A stretch of 11,771 nucleotides of DNA from Deltaproteobacteria bacterium (lineage in GTDB: Bacteria; Desulfobacterota; Desulfobacteria; Desulfobacterales; ETH-SRB1): assembly GCA_030611115.1 (NCBI GenBank), contig JAUWQK010000013.1, positions 1 to 11,771 of the forward strand, in the 5' to 3' direction. Under the pieces are notes generated by a model, which did no database searches, was not told the DNA's origin, and worked only from the letters and a program-made list of their open reading frames with translations. Position numbers and translations under genes: made by a program. Below, piece by piece: positions 1-5,421 of the stretch. The stretch's first letter is position 1. Every line of letters starts with the position of its first letter.

Positions 1-290
1 GATGAATCAAAACGGAGCAGGTCATATTTGTCCTTAACATTAACTACATCGTAAAGATAAATGATGCTTTCAACCGCCTCTTGCTGGGCAAAGTAGTATT
101 CAAACTTCGCCATCGCGCCGCCTGATTTCGGCAGCATATGCTCTTGATTAAACCACCAGTTCAGCAAGGCGATACTGGTATCTATTGCCCCTTCATAGCC
201 GTTATCACGCCACGCCTTTACTTTTTTACGCAGTTCATGCACCAGAGGCGGCAACAGCTTTTCATAGCTTGATAGTATAGGAATTTCCAT
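1..290 (-). CDS. Type III restriction subunit R / DEAD-box helicase, N-terminus (partial)
   Basis: Only the first 96 codons lie in the window; the gene runs off the left edge. The reading frame is open from ATG at 288-290 (minus strand). The peptide starts MEIPILSSYEKLLPPLV and contains NGYEGAIDTSIALLNWWF followed by FEYYFAQQEAVESIIYLYDV. I recognise this 'GY.G..DTS..LLNWWF ... YYFAQ.EAVE..IYLY' block as the segment just before the helicase core in Res-type subunits of type III restriction enzymes and their DEAD/DEAH helicase relatives. Those proteins unwind or translocate on DNA using ATP and cut unmodified DNA together with a methyltransferase subunit. Walker motifs and the nuclease domain would be outside the window, so activity cannot be judged. 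The upstream Shine-Dalgarno match is poor (TAGGC). The family call is from recalled sequence similarity, not from a search. Confidence 0.7.
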   Translation of the reverse strand, partial: MEIPILSSYEKLLPPLVHELRKKVKAWRDNGYEGAIDTSIALLNWWFNQEHMLPKSGGAMAKFEYYFAQQEAVESIIYLYDVVNVKDKYDLLRFDS

Positions 291-337
291 TTTATGCCTA
301 ATGAATTCGGTATGATAGGATATAGGTGAATTTTTTT

Positions 338-462
338 GAACGTCCAACATCGAACACCCAACGTCGAACATCGAATGATGAAATCGCTTCGCTCTGCCGG
401 TTTATAAATTGGCAGAATACCTTATTCAAAATTCGATGTTGGGCGTTCGATGTTCGACGTTC
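338..462. repeat. Heptad-repeat hairpin A (GATGTTC family)
   Basis: The left arm (338-376) is five consecutive 7-bp units of the form (G/C)AAC(A/G)(T/C)C plus GAAT. The right arm (431-462) is ATTC followed by four units of GATGTTC type. The two arms are imperfect reverse complements that can form a stem of about 30 bp, with one heptad more on the left. The 54-nt loop contains its own small hairpin, CTGCC (394-398) with GGCAG (411-415). I found no target duplication at its edges. It lies between a divergent restriction gene and cbiQ and could act as a terminator or RNA-stability element, but the sequence does not prove this. Confidence 0.8.
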
Positions 463-652
463 ATCTTTTAAGTCCGCCCGAAGGGCGCTAATTTAATACG
501 CACCTTCTTCAAGTTGTGATTATATTTTATGATTTACTGGATAACTACAATGAAAGTTGGCTTTGTTTGTGCGTTTTATATAAAATCTTGTTTATCCTGT
601 TATCCTGTCAGGTTCTTTTTCAAAAGTCTAAATTGTTACAAGAAATGATGTA
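463..652. other. Non-coding spacer upstream of cbiQ
   Basis: I see no gene here. It contains a short hairpin GCCC-GAA-GGGC near 477-487, a 6-bp inverted repeat ACGCAC (498-503) / GTGCGT (569-574), and a tandem 8-mer TTATCCTG at 592-599 and 600-607. No convincing -35/-10 pair was identified, although the promoter for cbiQ should lie in this stretch. Just before cbiQ the string ATGATGTAATGG places a stop codon overlapping the cbiQ start, but no credible ORF leads into that stop. Confidence 0.5.
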
Positions 653-1411
653 ATGGCAGTCGAAGAATTAATAAGCATTGATTCGCTGATTAATCGCATT
701 GATCCCAGGGTTAAGATAATTGAGGTGTTTTTTTTCTCCATTGTTGTGGCTGTATCAAACAGTTTGCCGGTTCTTTTGTCAGCTCTTATTATTTCCCTCG
801 GTATTATTCTTACGGCCGGAATACCTGCAAGAGAAATTTTCAGGCGTCTTGTACCCGTCAATATAATGATAATTTTCCTCTGGTTTTTTCTTCCCTTTAC
901 TACTGAAGGGAAACCCCTGTTTAACATCGGCACGCTTGCGGTAACTCATGAAGGATTAATATATGCATTTCGTATAAGCATAAAGTCTAATGCCATGATG
1001 CTTATGCTGATCTCGCTTATAGCCTCAACTCCAATCTTTACACTGGGACATGCCATGCTTGAATTAAAGCTGCCCAAAAAACTGGTGCATCTTTTTTTCT
1101 TCACATACCGCTATATTCATGTCATGGATAAAGAATATATCCGCTTAATAAATGCCATAAAAATGAGAGGATTCAGGCCTGGAACAAATTTGCACACGTA
1201 CAGAACATTTGCTTATATAGTCGGCATGCTTTTGATAAAAAGCTTTGACCGTATGCAGAGAGTGCGTAATGCCATGCTGTGCCGCGGTTTTAAGGGTAAT
1301 TTTTACACCATTAGAAATTTTTCTTTTAAAAAAATTGATGCGATTTCTGTCGCTTTGATGATCGTGATTATAATGTTACTGGGGGTAATGGAGTGGACAA
1401 CAATAACCTGA
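653..1411 (+). CDS. cbiQ: ECF transporter transmembrane protein CbiQ (cobalt/nickel type)
   Basis: This is the membrane T-component of an energy-coupling-factor importer for Co2+ or Ni2+. It sits in the inner membrane and couples the ATPase to a substrate-capture protein. The 252-residue product has the family's usual length. It begins with the IDPRVKI segment (16-22) and has several hydrophobic helices (about 23-55, 68-82, 108-132, 183-196, 229-245). It contains both cytoplasmic coupling motifs that contact the ATPase: KMRGF (170-174) and LCRGF (209-213). The ATG at 653 is the only start after an in-frame stop at 629; its ribosome binding site is weak. The gene overlaps cbiO by 19 bp, so the two are co-translated. 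No substrate-specific CbiM/CbiN or NikM lies next to it in this window; the upstream gap holds repeats instead. The family is clear; whether the metal is cobalt or nickel is not. Confidence 0.9.
   Translation: MAVEELISIDSLINRIDPRVKIIEVFFFSIVVAVSNSLPVLLSALIISLGIILTAGIPAREIFRRLVPVNIMIIFLWFFLPFTTEGKPLFNIGTLAVTHEGLIYAFRISIKSNAMMLMLISLIASTPIFTLGHAMLELKLPKKLVHLFFFTYRYIHVMDKEYIRLINAIKMRGFRPGTNLHTYRTFAYIVGMLLIKSFDRMQRVRNAMLCRGFKGNFYTIRNFSFKKIDAISVALMIVIIMLLGVMEWTTIT
1381..1385 (+). promoter_or_regulatory. Ribosome binding site for cbiO GTG start
   Basis: GGGGG lies 7 nt before the GTG at 1393-1395 and inside the cbiQ coding region. It supports the GTG start, which puts the product at 242 residues, and implies translational coupling with cbiQ. 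Confidence 0.5.
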
Positions 1412-2121
1412 TCATCAATCTAATAGATATATCTTTCAGCTATCCTGGAGAAGCTGAAGTCCTTGATAAGCTAAACCTGCAGTTTTCAAGGAATGAAAAA
1501 ACAGGTCTAATGGGACCCAACGGCAGTGGGAAAACCACTCTTTTCCACATAATAATGGGCCTGTTAAAACCTTTGTCAGGTAACATTGAAATTTTTGGGA
1601 AGCCTGCAAAAGAAGAAAAAGACTTTATAGATGTGCGCAAAAGAATCGGCCTGCTTTTTCAGGACGCAGATGATCAGCTTTTCAGCCCAACCGTGCTGGA
1701 AGATGTTGCATTCGGCCCTTTGAATCTTGGCAAGTCAAAGGATGAAGCTATTGATATTGCTCGGAAAACTCTGGAATTCCTTGATCTTGCAGGATTTGAG
1801 GACAGGATAACCTACAAGCTGTCAGGTGGGGAGAAAAGGCTGGTATCACTGGCCACAGTCCTTGCCATGGAACCTGAAATACTGCTTCTTGATGAACCAA
1901 CTACAGGCCTCGACGAAAAAACTAAAACAAAGATAAAAAAAACTCTGCGTGAACTTGATCTTTCATATATACTGATATCACATGAATTTGATTTACTCTC
2001 TGAAATAACGGATTCAATATATACAATGGACAAAGGGAAAATACTTTTTGACAAGGAAGTCCATCTGCACGAGCATGTTCACGCCCATCCCCATGGTTCA
2101 TATTCCCACGAACATGAGTAA
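1393..2121 (+). CDS. cbiO: ECF transporter ATP-binding protein CbiO
   Basis: This is the ABC-type ATPase that powers the CbiQ membrane component. All nucleotide-binding elements are present and intact: Walker A GPNGSGKT (41-48), Q-loop Gln90 in LLFQDADDQLFSP, signature LSGGE (143-147), Walker B ILLLDEP (163-169) and H-loop His197. The Q-loop region, with DQLF, is typical of ECF A-components. After the catalytic domain comes a short tail (about 221-242) with eight histidines, mostly alternating with other residues, which looks like a Ni2+/Co2+/Zn2+ binding tail. It starts at GTG 1393 inside the end of cbiQ (19-bp overlap). The next gene in the same direction is almost 600 bp away, so cbiQO probably forms a two-gene unit. 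Confidence 0.93.
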   Translation: MDNNNLIINLIDISFSYPGEAEVLDKLNLQFSRNEKTGLMGPNGSGKTTLFHIIMGLLKPLSGNIEIFGKPAKEEKDFIDVRKRIGLLFQDADDQLFSPTVLEDVAFGPLNLGKSKDEAIDIARKTLEFLDLAGFEDRITYKLSGGEKRLVSLATVLAMEPEILLLDEPTTGLDEKTKTKIKKTLRELDLSYILISHEFDLLSEITDSIYTMDKGKILFDKEVHLHEHVHAHPHGSYSHEHE

Positions 2122-2142
2122 CATTTAATGTAAACATTCACG

Positions 2143-2307
2143 TGACTACTCACGTAGTCAGACTGAAGCTGTTTAGGCTGAAGGCTGAAGGGGGTCAGAA
2201 GAGTACGATTGCCGTACTTTGGCGGAAACATCTGATTCTTGCACCAAACATGGCTTCAAAATGCGCTTTTTCCTAACAGCCTTCAGCCTATCCACCTGAG
2301 TAGTTAC
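2143..2307. mobile_element. MITE-like element with terminal inverted repeats and 8-9 bp target duplication
   Basis: About 165 bp bounded by terminal inverted repeats: GTGACTACTCA at 2142-2152 and the reverse complement of GTAACTACTCA at 2297-2307 (10 of 11 match). The element is flanked by a perfect direct repeat ACATTCACG at 2134-2142 and 2308-2316, as expected for a target-site duplication (8 or 9 bp, because one G is shared). Inside is a second, perfect 14-bp inverted repeat, TAGGCTGAAGGCTG (2174-2187) with CAGCCTTCAGCCTA (2277-2290), made of AGGCTGA heptads. There is also a 6-bp-stem hairpin AGTACG/CGTACT (2202-2207, 2213-2218). It has no coding capacity worth naming, so a non-autonomous element mobilised in trans is the simplest reading. 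Confidence 0.65.
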
Positions 2308-2310
2308 ACA

Positions 2311-2433
2311 TTCACGGAACGTTGAAATTGGAAATTTGGCCTTCATGCTTTTGTACTGTTCTTCCCAATTTCCAATTTCTATTTTAATCTCTCCCTGATT
2401 TCTACTTTCCAATTTCGAGCTTCAAGCCGTGAA
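2311..2433. repeat. Heptad-repeat hairpin B' (GAAATTG family)
   Basis: Outer arms TTCACGG (2311-2317) and CCGTGAA (2427-2433) are inverted. Inside them, GAAATTGGAAATT (2324-2336) pairs perfectly with AATTTCCAATTTC (2367-2379), and a further CAATTTC lies at 2409-2415. The arms again follow a 7-bp period (GAAATTG / CAATTTC). A small hairpin AGCCG-TGAA-CGGCT overlaps the right edge (2425-2438). It starts exactly at the target duplication of the neighbouring MITE-like element, so that element may have inserted into the left end of this one. Confidence 0.65.
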
Positions 2434-2567
2434 CGGCTACCAAATAAATTTATTGTAAAAAATCTATAATAATGGTATAAAAAAAGTTAGAATTTTGAAA
2501 ATCAAAAAACATTCCGGCTTCCCTTCAGAAGTTGTAAAAAAGGAAAAGCCGCTTAATTTCTTGTTTT
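2434..2567. other. AT-rich non-coding stretch before cytochrome genes
   Basis: No gene supported. It contains TATAAT at 2465-2470 and TATAAA at 2476-2481, plausible -10 boxes for the cytochrome operon, but no good -35 hexamer stands at the right distance. It may therefore hold the promoter, with low confidence. Confidence 0.3.
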
Positions 2568-2673
2568 TAATACCTAAGTTGAGCGATTCTTTGCGAAGAA
2601 ATGTGCCAGGATCTTGATGCGCAAGAAATTGGTGCAGGTCGAGTAAAAAATCGCTCAATTTAGCTAAGTATTT
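2568..2673. repeat. Long inverted repeat / structured leader before cytochrome 1
   Basis: TTGAGCGATT (2579-2588) and AATCGCTCAA (2649-2658) are perfect inverted arms. They extend imperfectly outward (AATACCTAAG against CTAAGTATT) to about 2568 and 2673. Inside is a second stem TTGCG (2591-2595) / CGCAA (2620-2624) and an imperfect direct repeat (2593-2610 against 2619-2638, both of the form GCG.AAGAAAT...GCAGG or GCCAGG). It ends about 45 nt before the ATG of the first cytochrome gene, so the mRNA leader could fold. It does not use the 7-bp word structure of the other repeats here. It could be a regulatory leader or a small insertion remnant. Confidence 0.5.
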
Positions 2674-2718
2674 AGGAGATCACATTAGCTTGTAAAAGAG
2701 TGGAAAAAGGAGACGGGG

Positions 2719-3702
2719 ATGGAAAAAAAGCATAATATTTTAATTTACGGTTTTATTGCATTAATTTTCTTGAGTGTGTTTGTTATGTCAAGATTTCAAA
2801 AAGCTCCGCAAACAGAGGTTCAAAAGGCTTCAATAGAAGAAGCCGAACAAGTTCTGCCGGAAAATGTTGAACCGGAACCTGCAGCGGAAGTTGAGCCGAC
2901 TGTTGAAGCTGAACCGGAACCCGTAGCGGAAGTTGAGCCGACTGTTGAAGCCGAACCGGAACCCGCGCCGACAGTTGAGGTTAAACCGGCCGATTTTGAT
3001 ATAATTCCATTAGAAGATCAGGACTGTACAAAATGTCATCCATATGCTGTCAAAGATATCAACGAACGTGGCGGATTGCACCAGTCAATAGGTTGCAGCG
3101 AATGTCACCTGGAACATCCACCACTTGGAAAGAATCCGATTCCAACATGTGAAATGTGTCATGATCCTGGAGATGCAACGCATTATAACATCAAAAATTG
3201 CAGCGCTTGCCATTACCCGCATTATCCCACTGAGATGGAGTTCGGTGAAATCGATGCGTCTGCCTGCCTTTCATGTCACCCGGATCAAGGTAAAGAAATG
3301 GAAGCAAAACCGAGCGAACACGCCGGTTTAAATTGTACTGAATGCCATATGGTTCATCGTGAGTGGGCTAACTGTGCGGATTGTCATACTCCCCATGCTG
3401 AGGAAATGACCCATGCGGATTGTCTCGCCTGTCACAAGCCGCATAGTCCCAAAGCAGTCAATTATGCTGATGGTATTCCCAATAATTACTGCGCTTGCTG
3501 TCATGAAGATGTGGGCAATGCCCTTGCATCAAGCAAGAAAGCTCATTCTGAAATGGGCTGCATAGAATGTCATGAGAGCGAGCATATGGCGGTCACACAA
3601 TGTGACGGGTGCCACGACGCCGATCTGCATGGCGCCACTATGCATGAACGATACCCGTTATGCCTTGACTGTCATAATAATCCTCATGCATTAGCAGAGT
3701 AG
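2719..3702 (+). CDS. Membrane-anchored dodecahaem c-type cytochrome
   Basis: The 327-residue product has 12 CXXCH haem-attachment motifs with first Cys at 103, 126, 144, 161, 183, 206, 219, 235, 258, 281, 295 and 315. It is presumably an electron carrier on the outer face of the inner membrane. The N-terminus has a basic stretch (MEKKH) and a hydrophobic helix at about 8-24 without an obvious cleavage site, so it is probably a signal anchor. Residues about 50-90 form a Glu/Pro linker with a 14-residue repeat (EPEPAAEVEPTVEA). The haem part is an 8-haem module (103-245) followed by a 4-haem module (258-320), with the same motif spacing as the downstream cytochromes. The start is well supported by AAGGAG at 2706-2711. 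Many extra His residues may be distal haem ligands. Redox partner and location beyond the periplasm are not shown by the sequence. Confidence 0.9.
   Translation: MEKKHNILIYGFIALIFLSVFVMSRFQKAPQTEVQKASIEEAEQVLPENVEPEPAAEVEPTVEAEPEPVAEVEPTVEAEPEPAPTVEVKPADFDIIPLEDQDCTKCHPYAVKDINERGGLHQSIGCSECHLEHPPLGKNPIPTCEMCHDPGDATHYNIKNCSACHYPHYPTEMEFGEIDASACLSCHPDQGKEMEAKPSEHAGLNCTECHMVHREWANCADCHTPHAEEMTHADCLACHKPHSPKAVNYADGIPNNYCACCHEDVGNALASSKKAHSEMGCIECHESEHMAVTQCDGCHDADLHGATMHERYPLCLDCHNNPHALAE
2869..2979 (+). repeat. 42-bp in-frame tandem repeat coding for Glu/Pro linker
   Basis: Two full 42-bp copies (2869-2910 and 2911-2952) differ at only a few positions, and a third, truncated copy starts at 2953. 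Each full copy encodes 14 residues (EPEP-A/V-AEVEPTVEA). The near identity suggests recent slippage, so linker length is likely to vary between strains. Confidence 0.85.
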
Positions 3703-3723
3703 AAAATAAAGTACTTAGGTTTA

Positions 3724-3795
3724 AGGGTTCAGCGTTCAACGGTTCACGGTTAAAAGCCGACAACCCTTGAACCCTGAACCCTGAACCTTGAACCC
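3724..3795. repeat. Heptad-repeat hairpin C (GGGTTCA family)
   Basis: The left arm (3724-3751) is built of GGGTTCA-like units and the right arm (3761-3795) of CCCTGAA-like units, separated by a loop of about 10 nt. The arms are imperfect reverse complements, so a stable hairpin is expected in the 105-nt spacer between cytochromes 1 and 2. It lies 25 nt before the ATG of cytochrome 2 and could attenuate transcription or stabilise the upstream mRNA. No target duplication seen. Confidence 0.75.
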
Positions 3796-3809
3796 AAAGC
3801 CCTATACGT

Positions 3810-3814
3810 GGAGG
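3810..3814 (+). promoter_or_regulatory. Ribosome binding site deciding the cytochrome 2 start
   Basis: GGAGG lies 5 nt before ATG 3820. It selects that ATG over an in-frame GTG at 3808, which would put the GGAGG inside the coding region. Confidence 0.75.
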
Positions 3815-3819
3815 CAAAG

Positions 3820-5082
3820 ATGAGAAAAAAGGTGTTTGTCAGTATTATTAGTTGGTTAGCTATGCTTCTCTTTAGCACCTTGTCTTTGGCTGAGAACAAT
3901 TCTCTTGAATTAGTCGAAGGGGATTGTATCAAGTGCCATCCGCGCAACATACGGGAAATCAATGAGCGGGGGGCATTGCATAAAACAAAAGTCACTTGTA
4001 TTGATTGTCACGAGGAACATCCCCCCCATGGGAAAAATATCATTCCAAAATGCAGTGCTTGTCACGCACCTGATACAAGTTCCCATTATGCTCTAAAAGA
4101 GTGCAAAAAGTGCCATCATCCACATTACCCCAAAGAGATGGATCTGAGCAAAATCGATAATGTAAAACCGGCCTGTGTATCCTGCCACCCAACTGAAGGG
4201 CAGGAGAACCGGACATATCCAAGTGCGCATTCCGAATTAGACTGCAAAGAGTGCCATTCAAAGCATGGCGAATCTACTGCATGCCTGGAATGTCATGAGC
4301 CTCATTCACCTGAAATGAACGATAAGGACTGCTTCCTTTGTCATAAACCTCATCGTCCCTCAGCAATCGAGTATGATGCTGTAGTTCTTCCGGCTTTATG
4401 CGCCAGTTGTCATGATGAAACGGTAAATGCAGTTGACGAGCGTGGAGGAGCGCACAAATCAGTCAAATGTATTGATTGCCATCAGCAGCATCCTCCTGCT
4501 GAAAAAAATGTTATTCCAAAATGTTCTCTGTGTCATGTGCCGTCAGATAAACCACACTATAAGGTGGAAAATTGTGCATCATGCCACCATCCTCATTATC
4601 CCATGGAGATGGATCTGAGCAAGGCTGATTCTGTTAACTCGGCCTGTGTATCCTGCCATCCGTACCAGGGTAAAGAGATGAAGGCGCATCCGAGCGAACA
4701 CGCCGGATTAGACTGCAATGAATGCCATGTAAAGCATGGCGAATCTTCATCATGCCTGGAATGTCATGAGGCGCATACAGAGGAAATGGCCCTTGATGAT
4801 TGTCTGCGATGCCATAAACCCCATATGCCGTTGGAAGTAATCTATGGCGAAGACATTGACACGTCTTTCTGTTTAATCTGCCACGAACTTGTGGGGGAAA
4901 AGATGTCAGCAGTAAGTCAGACAAAACATCATGAATTAGGATGTGTGTATTGTCATAAAAACAAGCATAAAAGTTTACTTAAATGCAAAACATGCCATGG
5001 GGAACCGCATAAATACGATATTCATGCAAAATTTCCGGATTGCCTTGCATGTCATCAAGATCCTCATGGATTGATCAAGTAA
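3820..5082 (+). CDS. Periplasmic/exported 20-haem c-type cytochrome
   Basis: From ATG 3820 the product is 420 residues, with a typical signal peptide (MRKK, hydrophobic core, probable cleavage after LSLA at residue 24). It has 20 CXXCH motifs, first Cys at 36, 60, 78, 95, 119, 142, 155, 171, 194, 217, 235, 252, 276, 299, 312, 328, 351, 375, 389 and 408. Residues 36-190 and 194-345 are two tandem copies of the 8-haem module (spacings agree to within one residue), followed by the 4-haem module (351-412). Each 8-haem copy carries the conserved pieces IN/DERG..H, (E/Q)HPP..KN(I/V)IPKC and CHHPHYP.EMDLSK. Such a haem density points to long-range electron transfer, possibly along or out of the periplasm. 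That role is inferred; I cannot assign a named cytochrome family. It sits between two related cytochrome genes but is separated from each by a repeat hairpin. Confidence 0.92.
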   Translation: MRKKVFVSIISWLAMLLFSTLSLAENNSLELVEGDCIKCHPRNIREINERGALHKTKVTCIDCHEEHPPHGKNIIPKCSACHAPDTSSHYALKECKKCHHPHYPKEMDLSKIDNVKPACVSCHPTEGQENRTYPSAHSELDCKECHSKHGESTACLECHEPHSPEMNDKDCFLCHKPHRPSAIEYDAVVLPALCASCHDETVNAVDERGGAHKSVKCIDCHQQHPPAEKNVIPKCSLCHVPSDKPHYKVENCASCHHPHYPMEMDLSKADSVNSACVSCHPYQGKEMKAHPSEHAGLDCNECHVKHGESSSCLECHEAHTEEMALDDCLRCHKPHMPLEVIYGEDIDTSFCLICHELVGEKMSAVSQTKHHELGCVYCHKNKHKSLLKCKTCHGEPHKYDIHAKFPDCLACHQDPHGLIK

Positions 5083-5181
5083 GAAATGGTTTACGGTTCA
5101 CAGTTCACGGTTCACAGTTAACAAAGATAGACAGTAGATAAGAATTATTGAAATCAATATTCAAAATGCTTCAACCTGTGC

Positions 5182-5216
5182 GGTTAGCCATTAGCCATTA
5201 GCGTTTAGCCGTTAGC
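5182..5216 (+). repeat. CATTAGC heptad array inside element D
   Basis: Five consecutive 7-bp units all ending in TTAGC or TTTAGC (GGTTAGC, CATTAGC twice, GTTTAGC, CGTTAGC). Only the first unit has an inverted partner (GCTAACC, 5312-5318), so the array seems to have expanded on one side only. Confidence 0.8.
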
Positions 5217-5234
5217 ATTGAACAAGGGGTGGGA

Positions 5235-5375
5235 ATGAGAGATTTTAGAGAACTTAATCAACAGGTCAATGAGGTAGAGGTAAAGAGGATGTTGAACAGT
5301 TTTATCCAAAAGCTAACCGCACAGGTCGAAATGCTACAGCCGTTGCATGGCTCATTAAAAAACTGTGAACTGTGA
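5235..5375 (+). pseudogene. Remnant of a four-helix-bundle (23S rRNA IVS / S23-type) protein gene
   Basis: A 46-codon ORF with a good ribosome binding site (AAGGGGTGGG before ATG 5235). The start MRDFREL matches the usual opening of four-helix-bundle proteins found in 23S rRNA intervening sequences (MRDFR.LKVW...). The following part, VNEVEVKRMLNSFIQKL, matches their usual C-terminal helix (EV.EVKRML..LI.KL). The family is about 115-125 residues long, so roughly 70-80 central residues, including the expected VW.KAH segment, are missing, joined in frame. The last codons run into the right heptad arm. I call it a decayed gene; translation of the short peptide cannot be excluded. The family match is from memory of the family, not from an alignment. 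Confidence 0.5.
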
Positions 5376-5421
5376 ACTGTGAACCGACAACTGTAAACCG
5401 AATAAAAGATGGGGACACAAA

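Larger units (their letters stand above)
5088..5399. mobile_element. Heptad inverted-repeat element D enclosing a decayed four-helix-bundle ORF
   Basis: The outer left arm (5088-5122) is five perfect-register heptads of GGTTCAC type. The outer right arm (5361-5399) is the matching inverted set (GTGAACT/GTGAACC), and both ends begin with GGTTTAC. Inside is a second inverted pair: the AACCTGTGCGGTTAGC region (5173-5188) against GCTAACCGCACAGGT (5312-5326). The left inner arm is followed by a CATTAGC-type heptad array. A small ORF (5235-5375) lies between the arms and runs into the right outer arm. The whole 312-bp unit fills the gap between cytochromes 2 and 3. I found no clear target duplication. 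Known family background: four-helix-bundle genes occur in 23S rRNA intervening sequences, which form long hairpins. That this unit is or was mobile is inference. Confidence 0.55.

Noticed and set aside
2173..2412. Minus-strand ORF of 79 codons in the repeat gap
   Set aside because: It reads straight through the MITE-like element and the GAAATTG hairpin; composition follows the repeats, not a protein.
2464..2658. Minus-strand ORF of 64 codons across the hairpin before cytochrome 1
   Set aside because: It lies on inverted-repeat sequence, has no recognisable product and no convincing ribosome binding site; treated as repeat-derived.
3808..3819. GTG at 3808 as start of cytochrome 2, adding four residues
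   Set aside because: A GGAGG ribosome binding site at 3810-3814 is correctly spaced for ATG 3820, and that start yields a clean signal peptide.
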